From Pezizomycotina sp. ARF18 (lineage: Eukaryota > Ascomycota): a stretch of DNA of 64,000 nucleotides. The notes beneath the pieces are model-generated. The model made no database searches and was not told where the DNA came from. It was given only the letters and a program-made list of their open reading frames with translations. This document shows positions 20,650-32,960 of the stretch, piece by piece (within the stretch, counting starts at the first letter, position 1; every line of letters starts with the position of its first letter). The translations under genes and the position numbers were made by a program. Location of the stretch: positions 140,170 to 204,169 of the forward strand of contig AZLU01000029.1 in assembly GCA_002224055.1 (NCBI GenBank), in the 5' to 3' direction.

Positions 20650-23600
20650 AGTTGCTTTCTGCGACAATGATACCACAATAGCAACTAAATGAGCGCGAGT
20701 GTGTCAAGTTTACGACAACAAATGATATTCCTCGATTTGATCTCCTGTTTTTGGTACTGCTTTTATGTCAATCTCTCTGTCTCTTTTTTTTTTCAGAATA
20801 GTAAATTTCACAGTGCCCTTATTTGACCATTATTGCCCTATACCTCTCGAACATAGTATGGAACTACCATCTGGGAGAATGGTGACATCCCGACATAACG
20901 ATGCGTCGACGACGTATATAAATGGATCAGGACACCACCTTCATATTTTTGATCTAATATGATGCGACGCTACCAAGTTAATTATTCACATTTTCCGATA
21001 TCATCTAAGAGAACAAACCAATTACTAGTTATGGAATGGTACCGTGAGTATAGAATTAGATAGCAATCCAGACTCTATTATTTCATGTGGTGCTACGACC
21101 GTCTGGCAGCATCAAGCGGAAATCAAGGAGCTTGGATGATTGCTTTTCTGGGGAAGCTGAGAGCGACGAGTATGCCAAACGATTTATGTACGCAAGGTGT
21201 CGCATACGTGTTGAAATAGGCGACTTGACAAATGGCGAGAACGGCCGCTTCTTTTAAAGAGTGGCGAAGGCTCAACCGGATCTTTGGCAAGTGGGCCAAT
21301 ACATTATTATATATTTTATGAGAAACCTGCATCCCGATCCTTGTGAGTGCTTAGTTAAGAAAGAAGAAAATATTCAAGAAGACCTGCGATAAGAGACTTC
21401 TATTCACCCGGATGCTAACTTCCTCCCAGTACTGAAAAATATCCAATGGCGCCATGGAAGAAAACTGGATGACGAAGAGTCGACGAAATGGCGTATGGAG
21501 AGCTTGGCGCGTGGTATGACAATGTGGACTATCTTCTCTTTGCCAAGTTACTCGAACGGCGTCCAGCTCTGGAAGACAGGTTTCCGCCTGGCGCTTGGGA
21601 GGGCTGCTTCGCGGCCTTCCCGTTGTTACGCAGCATAATTACATAAAGATCTGGATGAACGCTTTCCTTCGAATATACGAAAAATTCATGATTTGGGTAG
21701 CCGAAATGAAGCTTTTATTACGAATTTGCGCGGAGGGTCGCAGGATCCACCACCCTACGAAGAATAGGTAGTTACTTCAAAGGTAGATGGCCGGAGAATA
21801 GCTCGACGAAGGAACCATGTCGTGGTTGCATTACTATGGTTGACATGAGAGGAGTTAAGCCTATGTGTGCATGTGGGGACGTCGCAATTACATCCTGCCG
21901 CAAATATGTTCAAGGATCTATATTACGAAGTAGATTATACGGTGGATGAGAGGAGATGTTGCATCGGGTGGAGGATTGTGGATGCGGAGTCGATGTCAAT
22001 TGCGCATGTATTACATTAGAAAGCATTCGATCAGTCTATTAATTCACTATCCACTTACTAACCCACATAGCCTTTTCGTCAAAATTAAAATTGCAAATGT
22101 GTTGTGGGGGGGGGGGCTCTTCTGCGCCCTTGTCGAAGATGCGCTCTTTCATTCAAAGGCCTTTCGCCAGTCATGATTTGATCCGGTGCGTTGTTTAATA
22201 TCGTACAGAGAGCGACGTGTGGCTAGCATTTACTTGGTGTTTCCTAGCTTTTTTAGAGAGGCAACGATTATAGATGATGCTGCGAGAAAACTTTTGTACG
22301 GTGCGACGTAATACCTAGATATCGTGGGTTAGGCGCGTTAGGACAAACGGGGCGGCCGCAGCCAACACACACTCCACCTGCCTCAGTCATAGTAATATGG
22401 GAACAGATATAGTGACACTAACGACCTTACAACAAGGCTGCAATCATTTCGGAACCCCTCCGAGATTCAGATTAGCACGTGCCTTATGCCAATATAACTT
22501 ACTCTGAATGGCCACCTTGTGATCGTTGTTTGCAAACGTCCGGCAAATGGAATTGTTTGAGGGATAATGGTACGTCGTTCCAAGAAAGCTAGTGTCAATC
22601 GCAGAAAAAAAAAAAAAAGAGATCCTTTTGTTCGACGAGGGAACAGGTTATAATTAGAAGGAGTGCCTCACAAAACAAAAAAAAAACTTCGATTTGGGGA
22701 GAAGAAGGGAAAAAGGCAAAGGCGGGGAGAGGGGGTTCGTTTAGCTCAGCTTATAACACCGTACAGCTACTACGAAGTAAAATAAAGCCCTGTCTAAGAA
22801 CTTCCTCACCCGGGGGAAGCGCATGTAGTTTATGCTTACACGTCGAACAGAAAGTTTGGATTATGTACTATGATATAGTTTTCGAATTTTACTGAAGCCT
22901 CCAAGGGTTTTAGTGCTCTGCCGAAACTGGGTCCTCCAATTTCATGTACTCATATAGGACTCTTCGTGTTTCGCTTTCGAAATATCAAGAGCCGGCTAGG
23001 CGAGGAGCAAGAATTTAAATTGAGTGCTTTCATCTTGCTATTTGATAACCGATAGGGTGCTTTCATTTCTTTCTGAAGTAGCCTATCTTGCTTCACAGAG
23101 TAGCCAAGTTAAAAAGCAGGGTTTATACTAGAAAGGTTCAACAATCTCAAGAAGGAAGAGAAGTGTAATGTAGAAGATCGGTTTGTGGTCTGGTAGTCTG
23201 ATGAGGAAGATATCGATGAATATGCAGAAAAGAATCTACGGCCGATAGGGTATAGACTTGGATAAAGTATCCTATAAAATGGAGGAGGTAGCATGTAATA
23301 TGAGGACGAAAGTGCTAAATAATCAATACATTAGTTATACCTAAATCTCGCGTAACGTTAGACTAAAGCTCAGTGGATTGCCTGAGGTAATGCTGGTTCC
23401 AGATTGACGACAAGCTTTTTGACGAGATTTGATTCCCACGGCTTTGAAACATTCATAGAATAGCCTAAGATATAAGCTCACGATATAGTCGATTTTATGG
23501 AAACCTTATAGGCTATTCAGTACAATGGTTTTCAAGAATCTTTATACCTGAGTTCAGGTATTCACTGGATTAAATAACCCGCTATCGAGGGCTAACAGAA

Positions 23601-23870
23601 AGGTCTAGGCTGGACTCGATAATGGAGGATCTATACAAATTGGGTCCACATGGAAAGAGAGGAGCCCCAAATGCCTAGGAGCTTTGCAATCCTTATTAGT
23701 GTGCCTTATAACAATTCACCTGGAATTTCGAAACTCACGATCGTTGCAGTACGAACCCGGTTTTTCAATCAATTTATCCAGCTAAAAAAAAAAAGGGAAA
23801 CTTTGTAAATAACACTGGAGAAGTAGATACAGACTTGCTTTGGGGATAGATATCATACAAATAACACGAT
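20650..23870. other. Mostly empty region with one possible coding relic
   Basis: No family was recognised. At about 21400-21780 the plus strand carries protein-like pieces in different frames: KLDDEESTKWRMESLA, WYDNVDYLLFAKLLERRPAL, FPPGAWEGCFAAFPLL and RNEAFITNLRGGSQDPPPYEE. These look like a decayed gene of unknown type. A G10 run lies at about 22106-22116. The rest has only short random frames. Confidence 0.35.
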
Positions 23871-25160
23871 AATTTAGAGTCTATGCATTCGCCTGAGTTA
23901 ACCGAATTGTTTGAGCCGTGCTTAACGCGCTCGCAATTTCTAAAAAAATTTCTTATCATTTCCATTCAAAAAGGGAAAGAAACAAAATATCACTATCGCA
24001 CCTTTCGCAAACTATTTGCGATCCTATACGCGTTAATCGAGGGTAAGGGCAACTCATCTCTTTTTTTCCCTCGCGGTTCTCGTATTCGCTACCCTCGAAA
24101 TGCGAGTAGAAAGATTCTCGAAGCGTGCCACAAAAACGAACCCTTCGCACCATGTGGGTCCCGTCGCGTACCCTTTCGGATTTCCCCTTTCCCTACTAGC
24201 TCCCCCCTATTTTAAAACAGATCCTAAACTCATTCTGGTTAAAAACCTGTCAAAAAAAAAAAAAAAAAAAAAAAGCAACAAGCCCGTTGAACCATATATT
24301 ACTACCGATATTATTGAGTACAAAGTTTTACTCTTGCTACTGTTCCGTCCAATGATCCTTGCCGCCAATGTTACTTAATCGTATATTACCGAAACGCTTA
24401 AATTCACCAAAAAAGAAAAAGGTTTATACGAAAAAAAGGATGAATAGGTAACTTAAGACCACACTGCGAAAAAAGGCGACAATAGCGACAGGAAAACGGA
24501 GGAAAAGATGCGCTGTGTGCGTGGTGTTTTTGTAGACAATCTCGCCTATTGCATTGGCATATTAGAGTGCAATGACCAGGCAAGAAAGAAGGGGGGGCTG
24601 AGTGTCTCGATTGTCTGTCTCTATCGTCCGAGTAGAGAAATAAGCTTAAGATTTCTGCTACAAACAGGTAAGACACAGCAAGTGCCGCTGTTGGATACTA
24701 TTATTTTATTTTATTTTATTTTTATTTTATGTTATTTATTTTATTAATTTTTTTTTTTTTTGGCCAGCCTTACTGTTGTTTTCCCCTGCAAAAACTCTCA
24801 CTCTCACTCCTTTTTCATCCCTTTCTCCATAGTATTATTATTATCATTACTATTATTATTATTATTATTATTTATCCTTTTTCCATGATCTCGTTCTTCC
24901 TCCTTAACCTCAACGTCGTCTAATCAAGCTTCTTTTTACCCTCTCACAGGGATGAAGCCTGAAGGAAGCCATTATAGCATTCTTCGGACTTCCTCTACAT
25001 GACATCACGATCCTAAAATACCTGTTATCAGAAAAGAGGCAAGAATACCCCGTTTTCTTACTCGGCCAAGAAGCCCCCTCGTCATATTCATTCCTTACAT
25101 TCCTTCCGTTCTTTCCTCCGACATCTCTGCAGGCCAGATCGACAACCTCTCCCTTTCCCT
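23871..25160. other. Intergenic region upstream of CAP59-like gene
   Basis: It contains A24 near 24250, a (TTTTA)n-like stretch near 24700-24740 and (ATT)n near 24833-24872, then ordinary sequence leading to the start at 25169. Small palindromes such as CGCAAACTATTTGCG near 24006 occur. No gene is supported. Confidence 0.4.
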
Positions 25161-25168
25161 CCCTCACG

Positions 25169-26632
25169 ATGGCAAACTCTGACGTCGAACACAAACCCCC
25201 CTCCATCCTCAACGGCCACTCTCATCACGGCCACTATGCCTGCGACAAGCTCAGCCCCAGCCACCAACACCCTTACCTCCTCGCCGCCCGCCGCCACCTC
25301 CCGTTCGCCCTCCAGCACCGCGAACTACTCTTCCTCTTCGTCCTACCCATACTATACTTCCGCATCTTCCCTTTCCTCCTGACGCACAACTCGACACCGC
25401 TATCGATATACCTCTCCCTCGCACTCGTCTACGTCCCTTCAAAGGTAATACTGGCAGCATGGCGAACATACCGCGACAAAAACGACAATAATGCGAATCC
25501 AGCATCCCGCCGAAAGCGGCGCTCGAGCTTCCTCCTCCCAGGCGGCGGCAACGAGCAGCGTACGAACGTCGAAAAGGGCCGTAAAACAATCAACATATTC
25601 CTATGGATTCTCGGTGCGGTGTGGACGTCGTGGACGTACACGAGGGGGATATCGTCGCCGTTTCCTTCTTCAAAAGCTATCGTCGCATCTACGCCAATAC
25701 TACAGCGTAACGCGAGCTACTTCATCGCCGCATCCTTCTACAACAACGAGGACATACTACCGTCGTGGACGGCGGAGACGATAAAGCTAGTGGAGGTATT
25801 GGGAGCCGACAACGTATACATTTCCCTAACGGAAAACGACTCCGAAGATAACACCGCCTCTAAGCTACTACACTTCGGACGGGAGCTCACGAAAATAGGA
25901 GCCGAGCACAGTCTAAACATCACGAGCGACTTGCGAGGTTATCCCAGCGAGAACCCCTGGAAGAGCGTAGAGCACCGGATGGGATACATGGCCAACTTAC
26001 GCAACGGGCGCTATCACCGCTTGAAACGCTAAACAGGACGTTCGATAATATCATCATGCTGAACGACGTTGTGTTTCACCATACGGACGCGTTAAAGCTT
26101 ATTTCCGCACTTAATCCTCCCAAGCGTAAAGGGGGGAAGAAGATGATGGCGTGCGGGTTGGATATGGACGGATCGACGCTTTACGACGCGTGGTGCTCCG
26201 CGATTCTATGGGAAGCCGGTGAGCGGGTTCTACCCCTTCTTCACTTCGCCCTCCGACCAATCAATCGTCCGTAGTGGTGGCGTTCTAGACGTCGGAACCT
26301 GCTGGAACGGCATCGTGGCGCTGGACGGGGATATGTTTCTCCCTCCATCCCTCCGCAAGACGACATCCACGTGGCCGAAGGATGAAGCACTACGATTCCC
26401 ACAACCGCCGGGCTGCATAATCTCCGAGTGCGCGCTGCTACCCCTTACGATAACGAATACGACGGGTGGATATCCGGTTGTTGTTGATAGTAGCGTGATT
26501 GTTGCGTATAGTGTTAAGTGGTGGCGGTATTATGCGGTGTGGATGAGGATGCCGGTTGTGCGGCTGTGGATGAGCCTGTTCGAGGAGGGTTATTGGAGGG
26601 TTTGGTGGTGGGTGGGCATGGGAGCGGGTTGA
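25169..26632 (+). CDS. CAP59/CMT1-type alpha-1,3-mannosyltransferase (frame interrupted)
   Basis: ATG at 25169 opens a 287-codon frame. The N-terminal ~100 residues hold hydrophobic segments (LLFLFVLPILYFRIFPFLL and LSLALVYVPSKVILAAW), so it is membrane-anchored. The CAP59_mtransfer region begins near residue 180 with YFIAASFYNNEDILPSWT, ELTKIGAEHSL and MANLRN, continues in the next frame with NIIMLNDVVFHHTDA and MACGLDMDG, and ends with FYPFFTSP, DVGTCWNGIVALD and SECALLPL. Family enzymes transfer mannose in cell-wall or capsule glycan synthesis in the secretory pathway. Three single-base frame changes (near 26008, 26200 and 26220) each fall at a G run and restore each other in sum, while conserved motifs persist on both sides. 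Functional loss is therefore uncertain. No introns are needed. Confidence 0.8.
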
Positions 26633-26639
26633 AGTGGAA

Positions 26640-27454
26640 CGGACTGGAGAACGGGAAGGAGATGGGGAGTGTGTTGTTAGCGGGTGGGGGAAGGATGGAG
26701 TGGGGTTCTGAAGGGTGGGATCGGGCTGAGGAACCGGACGAGGGTCGATGAGCTGTAAAAATGAGCTTTGCTATCGTGGTTTTTGACTGGGAGTTTATGT
26801 TTTGCATGATTGTGTGTTTTGCTTTTTGGTTTGATAGAGTCTTTTTTTTTGCATTTTTCTTGTTTTGGGGATTTTATGTTATGTGGGAGTATTAAGTGCA
26901 TATCATCGTCATATCTTTTGTATTTATATTTAGTAAAAACCCAAGAGCATGAAGAGGAATGGCAGTAGAACGTGCGAGGCTGGGGAAAGCTGTTGCATAT
27001 ATATTCTTTATAAGATAAGTGTCCCGCCGACGGAGTTCAAAGTTACCTTACGGGTGATTTAAATTTCTTATATCTAGCAAAAATTAAAAGCCGTCAAAAA
27101 ACTTCCAATATCTTTTGCCGAGCCCGGAGGCCGGCTTCATAACTGAGGGCGTTCCTTTCTTCTATCACTAATTAACTATTTTCTGATTGGTTTTATGTGT
27201 TCCTTGGCACTTTCGTGATCACTTATTGCCGACCAGGACGATGTACGAACCGGAGCTATGTGACTCTTAGAATAAATGAAGAATAGAAAAATAACGAAAA
27301 AAAGGGACATTTCCCCCGAAAGTACTGGAGGGCAAAGAGTTGGGTAGTCTCGTTGGCCAATTGGACGCTCTTGCTATCTGCACGCCTGCAGGAGCGTCAA
27401 ACGAGACTAGAGTTGGGCACGAGACAAGGACATTTAATAATAATAATAATAATA

Positions 27455-27487
<33 letters not shown>

Positions 27488-27760
27488 TATGAAAATGTAT
27501 ACCCGACATGATTAACACTTCGTAGCTCATTGCCCTGTCCGAAGACTTGCTCAGACGTCCGTAAAAGACAAATACATGATAGGAAAACGAAACGAAACGA
27601 AACGACAAATCATACAGATCGCTGCTTATACGCTAGATAAATCACGGCCGAGGGTCTCCCTTTTAAAATCAGAGATAGATCCATTTATATCCCGCTCTCG
27701 AGATGATAATGGAAACCAGAAATAACATAAAGTAAAATACACGGGTAAAATAAAAGGATA
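26640..27760. other. Intergenic with palindromic microsatellite
   Basis: A 3' flank of the CAP59-like gene comes first. At 27437-27484 seven or so AAT units run directly into about eleven ATT units, forming a perfect AT palindrome that could extrude. (ACGAA)n-like units lie at 27583-27605. Nothing coding is supported. Confidence 0.6.
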
Positions 27761-27766
27761 GAATTT

Positions 27767-28563
27767 TTACCAATCGATAAATCGCGTCTGGAGGAACTTT
27801 TGTTGCAGGGAGCCTTGCACCTCAGTATGGCTTGGCCGACCAGGTGGCGCTGGACGCCGCACAGATCTATTCGGTCTGCTCACCGCCGACATCAGGGGCT
27901 CAGTCAAACCAGACATATCAAGGTCCATCTTGACGGCAACGTAGGGGCCCGGATCGGCGAGGGAAGCCCGGATATTATTTTCCCCGGGAGCTTCAACCTG
28001 AGACCACCGGGAAACTCCAACCCTTGACCAGAGGGTACTCACGCCTTCGTCCTCCGACGGTAGCATCAAGAGCCCGGCTAGATTGGGCATGTCAAAGTCA
28101 ATTTCTTCCCCAACGGCAGCGTGAAACTGCGGATTATTTAGGGAACAGCGGATTATATCTTCCTCGACGGTCTTGATCTGAGCCCACCGACAGCCGCCGG
28201 CCTCCCAGCACCAGTTGGTTTCCGTGACTCTGTCGTCGGGGTAAAAGTGGCCGCACTTGTAACCGCCGCTCGGAACCCGAACGAGGGCTTAGGGTTACCG
28301 AGCATCCGTAAGTGGACTCTACCCGTGTGGTTTTGGCTTAGGATGTGTTTGCGTTCGTACTTTTCGAAGAACCCGCGAATTTCCTGAGGGTCGGACACTC
28401 GAAGGGCGCTCCGAATGCGGCAGTCCACGCAGAATATAGTCAACTCGTCAGACACTATGAGGGAGGAGTTGGGATAGGCTTCTTGCAGGACGCTGAACTG
28501 GCGGGCGAACTCGTCGAGGCAATTCTGCCGATGAAAGTGTTGCGATACGTCCTCCGATACTAG
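27767..28563 (-). CDS. Cys/His-rich family protein, copy C (best preserved)
   Basis: The minus-strand frame is open from about 28563: CLDEFARQFSVLQEAYP, then LTIFCVDCRIRSALRVSDPQ, GFFEKYERKHILSQNHTGR and HLRMLGNPKPS. After one frame change near 28260 (at a short G run) come YKCGHFYPDD, ETNWCWEAGGCRWAQ, IKTVEEDIIRCSLNNP and DFDMPNLAGLLMLP, ending FLQTRFIDW at 27767. Cysteines and histidines common to copies A and B are CxxC, an H in the helical segment, CGHxY and CWxxGGC, suggesting one or two metal sites. No signal peptide or membrane helix. The start codon is unresolved; an upstream exon is possible. I know no named family with this pattern. Confidence 0.55.
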
Positions 28564-28569
28564 GCCTAA

Positions 28570-29040
28570 AGGTGAACTCCGACTAGTAGATTAGCTTACG
28601 TACGAGTACTGCTTGCGGATCGTTACCAAGTTTTATCATAATATTCAATAGGTATATTTTATATATTATTGTGATAGTGCTAAATCTTGGATTGCGTGGA
28701 GAAAAGGGAATTGCAATTACCAAAAAAAAAAAAAAAAAAAAAAAAAGAGGCGAATAACAGAGATAGCATCGCGTGAAAGATTTGAGGGAGAAAGAGCTTG
28801 ATTCTGACCGAACTGGAGTGAATATGAGGGATTCCTGGCTTCGCTATTACGAAGGTCTGGCAATCTGACACCGGTCGAACCACCTCGGCGTTGTGACCCA
28901 GATGGTGTATACGCGATGATACCTCCACTACTTGTAGAATGCCCGCTATTATATCTCGCTGAAGAGAGAATTGTTACTGTTAGTTAGTTACGGAGGTATA
29001 AAGGCATAAATAAATCCTATGGTAGCTAAATAATCAAGGA
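28570..29040. other. Intergenic with A28 tract
   Basis: An uninterrupted A run lies at about 28720-28746. No coding signal was supported. Confidence 0.5.
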
Positions 29041-29045
29041 CAGGT

Positions 29046-29675
29046 TTAAATGCTTAATTGCAATCGCGGTTGCATGTTTCTAAAAAAGTGCAGGAAAAAC
29101 TTACAACTGCTTCCAATAAAGCCATCTGCTAATTTTCGCGCTAACGCCCTCTCGATTTTGTTTGAGGGAAGCCTTGTGATTTGTTCCGATCTGAGCTTGA
29201 ATGCCGTCTTCTTGCCAAGCTTTGTCCTTTCTTGGAGGGTTTTCAGAATGTAGCGCCATTGCTTCTCCGAAAGCTTCATATATTTTTTATTGCCCCAGAC
29301 GGCCAAATGATGCCTGATCTGACGTTCGCTATTGTTTTTAAATTTATATGGAAAGCGATATACACAAAGGTAAGTAAATATGCTTGTTTATAGCATATAT
29401 AGAAGATTAATATTTGTCGTTATATTAGGGATAGCCTGCTCACCTCACTATGAAGCCTTCTTGCGCTAAAATATCAACTAGCTGAGGACCTCGTACTCCT
29501 CGTAAAGCTCTTCAATCCTTGATCTCATTGCGTTCCAATTCCGCTTTGAAACCCGCTTCCGCCGCCCTGGCGGTTTTGAAATAGTTGTAGTGTTCGCCCA
29601 TCGGAGGTTATACATTGCTCTAACGTCTGTTGCCGCGGAGGTGATTATACAAGTTGATACAGCGGGGACTCGCAA
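29046..29675 (-). CDS. Clr5-domain protein (partial, one intron)
   Basis: Exon 1 (29675-29444) ends with NWNAMRSRIEELYEEYE and, after a one-base shift near 29490, LVDILAQEGFIV. A 115-base intron (29329-29443, GTGAGC to AATAG) is followed by SERQIRHHLAVWGNKKYMK and LSEKQWRYI in exon 2, ending at 29046. Together this matches the Clr5 domain, a fungal ~55-residue domain with a W at the start, ELY, a GF motif and a late WG. It is usually at the N terminus of transcription-related or NLR-like proteins. Only the domain and a short Lys/Arg-rich tail are present, so this is a small or truncated member. Confidence 0.65.
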
Positions 29676-29679
29676 GGGT

Positions 29680-30370
29680 TCACTTTGAAAATATATTAAG
29701 AAATCAATACGATGATAAGCTGAAGATGCAAGAAATTGTTGAGCATGATCTTGTGAAGGAGGATCATGAAGGCTCTTATATATACTCTCTCTGTTGCCGC
29801 CCTCAGCCTTGTGCCAAAATCTGGGGGAATGTTTGCCGCAGATTGCCAGAGACCTAATTCGGTTTAACGCAAGATTCGAATTGACAAATTGCCTGTTTCG
29901 GAAAATTTTAGCGAAGAAAAGAACGTGGCCACGAACCCGCGCTGTTTAGTGCCCACCTTGTGCGACAGTACGCCTTGGGAGGCTTTTCTTTTCCGATTCG
30001 AAGCTTTCTAAACGCGATATCCTTGTATACCCCAAAGCTCAGTATAAGATATCAGTACACAGATCGATCGTCACGGATCCGCGTAAAAGAGGCGGATTAG
30101 GCGCATGTTAAGATTCAAGCGATTTTCAAGAGCCTTGTATGTTGCGATATTGTAAGGTTTCCTGATCTCTTCTTTTTTCCATTTCTTTTCTTTATTTTCC
30201 TGGTGACCGTGGGCGAGGTAGATTGGCAGGACTATCACCCATTGCAATACCGTATAAGTCATAAATACGTAGTACGCATGCTATGCCAATATTCCTAGCG
30301 AGATGAGATTCAAACCAATAGCCCACTCATGCCAAGTATTATATACACGGAACCAATATACAAAAATACG
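29680..30370. other. Intergenic, no gene seen
   Basis: A 67-codon plus frame (29654-29857) has no support. AT-rich otherwise. Confidence 0.4.
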
Positions 30371-30374
30371 TTTT

Positions 30375-31925
30375 TCAATCTATATCCGATTCTACCTCCC
30401 TTCTCCGGGCAAAGTCAAAATAGTGACTCCCGATTATTGCCCTATAGACGCCGTATAGACCACTCAACGGCCATACACTCCAGAACACATCCGTAATCCT
30501 TCCCCACGCCCCCTGCGTCTCAGCCGGCCACCTCATGACAACTTTATCGTATACTGTAGGTAAGTAATCTGCGTGGTACTTCGCCCTCAGAGTATCGTAC
30601 GCATTCTTATCGTATATCCTCCAGAACTCCTCTTCGGTGTAAAACGCGGTTGCGTACAGGCACTTTCTTCCCCCTAGTTCGTTTACTTTCTTCTCTAGGT
30701 CTCGATTATAGTCTTCGACTTGTTGTCTTGTTCTCATGCGCTGCTTTGGTTGCCCCAAACTCCAAAATCCAACAGGTCCTTCCCTCCAACTCCGAAGCTT
30801 GACAGGTCCTTGGCCCCAGTGCATTTCACTGGGCACAGCCACAGAGGATATATCCCCAGCTTCTGATCCAGATAACTCCCGAACTCCACGGCGGAATCGT
30901 ATGGCACCCCGACGTCCTGCGCAATAAGAGTGTCTCTGATATCGGGCGCCGCGAGGATCCCGCGGGACACGACCCTCGTTTTCAGCAGCGGTTTAGGAGG
31001 AATCGGGTGACGAAGTTGAACGGCACGAGGAACCACTTGAACGCCTCCCGCGAGATCCAAAAGGTTCCCGATCGTAGCGGAAAAGGTAATCCGTTATCGG
31101 TACTACTTCAGTCGCGAATTGCCGGTCGCCAGACGGCGAGCCCGAGGAGGATGAGGCGGAAAATACAGATTTCGCGTGCAGGTAAAACCACGGATCCCAC
31201 GCGCCCGTGAAGCGCTGTATCTTCGCGTCTTGGGGAACATGGTCGAGCAGGTTCCCCGCGATCACGACGCCCGAAGTTGGCGAGTACTGTATCGCATCGA
31301 TGTAATCCAGATCCTCTTCCGATCCTTCTTCGGTCTTCGACATGACCGACCGTAACGTGCTCACGGTGTCTTTCAGGCTGCCCGTCGAAATGTAGCCGAG
31401 CTCTACGTACCCGCTCTCCGCGCTGATGAGCTTTAGCTCCAGCGCTGTTATCACGCCGAGAGTACCGAAGCCCGACGCCGCGCCGTCGAATAAATCGCTA
31501 TTCTCTTCCGCGCTAGCGACGACGACGTCACCGTTTCCCAGAACCATTTCCACCCTTAGAACGGTACGTTCGAAGACGCCGAATTTGAAACTGCTGCTCT
31601 CACCACTCGTGCCGGCAAACCCTCCGCCGACGGTTATGTTGGGGAATTCCATTACGACGGGAGGGATTAGTCCGTGCTTCAGCGTTTCGCGGACCAGAGC
31701 TTCCATAGATACTTTCGGCTCGACGAGGGCGGTCTGGTTCTCCGGCGAGATATGGAGGATGCGGTCCAAGCGGGATGTGTCGATCACATTGGAGTGATCG
31801 GGTATACGGGTCGAATGGGTCGAGCCATGGTATATCCGGAACGGCGTCTTCGTCGAGTGAAATTTCGATACTTTACGGGAAATTGAAGCCACCCGTGAGG
31901 AGTGAATAGGGTCGAGATCCATCAT
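30375..31925 (-). CDS. DHCR24-like FAD-dependent oxidoreductase (frame interrupted)
   Basis: The likely start is the ATG at 31925 (MMDLDPIHSSRV). The FAD_binding_4 domain is clear: FRIYHGSTHSTR, ALVEPKVSMEALV, EFPNITVGGGFAGTSGESS and FGTLGVITALELKLI. The later part has DYLFRYDR, FKWFLVPFNFVTRF, FGSYLDQKLGIYPLWLCP, CLYATAFYTEEEFW and YDKVVMRWP, all as in Delta(24)-sterol reductase relatives. These are membrane-associated, NADPH/FAD-dependent enzymes reducing a sterol side-chain double bond; the exact substrate here is unknown. About 510 residues, as in the family. Three frame changes (near 31080, 31010 and 30750), each at a short G or C run. Motifs on both sides are intact, so decay must be recent or only apparent. 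Confidence 0.8.
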
Positions 31926-31989
31926 GAAGCTTCCGTGAACATCAATTCCAAAAATTTGCAAAATTAAAGAACCTTCCTAGTTCCAATTG

Positions 31990-32500
31990 CGAAGTTTTAT
32001 GGATTCAACTTTCTGGTGAAAGAGCTTTTTATCTTTCAGATTTTTTTTTTTTTTTAATGTGACAGCTTGGCGGGGGCTCTTTCCCTTAATGCTAGCTGCC
32101 TGATAAGAACCAATTGGAGGGGTTGTAAAAGCACTCAAGTTCGACCTCGTAAAAAAAAAGATCTCGTTTTTGTGCTTTTCTCGCTTGTCTTTCCGTTTGC
32201 ACCCGATTCCAGGAAGTGGGCCCACTTGGGTCAGCAGCCCTACAGATTTGATCTCACTCTGCTCTTCTAGAAAATTACTAAAAGCGGGCCGAATGCCAAC
32301 TGTAGCGGGAGCTGTGGGCCGGATGGAATGTGGAAAATTTACAGCAGGGGATTGCATTGCGCAACGCCCCTTGACGTGCATTTGCACGTATCACGATCAT
32401 TTTTGGTTACCTCAAAACTGCATTAGACGATAAGGCTTTACCCCGCTATAGGTATTCATGATTCATTTACTAGGCGTCAGGGATCTAGCAACAAACTAAC
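31990..32500. other. Intergenic, no gene seen
   Basis: A T15 tract lies near 32041-32055. Short antisense frames only. Confidence 0.4.
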
Positions 32501-32502
32501 AA

Positions 32503-32583
32503 GTCACTTTGGCCGAGTGGTTAAGGCGGTTGCCTGCTAAGCAATTGTGTTCGCACGCGTGTGTTCGAATCACACAGGTGACG
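32503..32583 (+). tRNA. tRNA-Ser (anticodon GCU)
   Basis: GTCACTT at 32503-32509 pairs with AGGTGAC at 32576-32582 (one G-U pair), with discriminator G at 32583. The D arm contains GGCCGAGTGGTTAAGGC, typical of tRNA-Ser. The anticodon loop CTGCTAA between TTGC and GCAA gives GCU, reading AGC/AGU. A long variable arm and the T arm GTGTGTTCGAATCACAC are present. No intron. A T9 run follows four bases downstream. Confidence 0.95.
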
Positions 32584-32586
32584 ATA

Positions 32587-32595
32587 TTTTTTTTT
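32587..32595 (+). terminator. Pol III terminator of tRNA-Ser
   Basis: An uninterrupted run of nine T follows the tRNA-Ser end closely, as expected for RNA polymerase III termination. A second T run lies near 32607-32629. Confidence 0.8.
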
Positions 32596-32960
32596 ACTTT
32601 TATGCCTTTTTTTTTTTTTTTTTTTTTTTAGAATTTGCCAGTGTCTACATGGTACGAGGATGTAGCTTGGAGCCTCAATAATCTTACTTCTGCTAGTTTA
32701 TAAGAAAGCGGTGGATTTAGGTTTCGTAAAGTCAATTTAAACTCAATGGGGCTCGTCGCGTGAGCAAGCTGACAAAACCCAAGTCGTTTGGTGTTCTAGA
32801 ACCCTCATGCAAATCCGTACCTCTGACGTTCTAGAATGCCAAAAGGTATTGCATTACCCCCAAGGCCATAAATCGCCTTTGAAGTAGTGACGGATAAAGT
32901 GTAAGACAACAGCCTAATGCAGTCTCAGACAAGCAAAATCATCCTTCCATAACTGCACGA

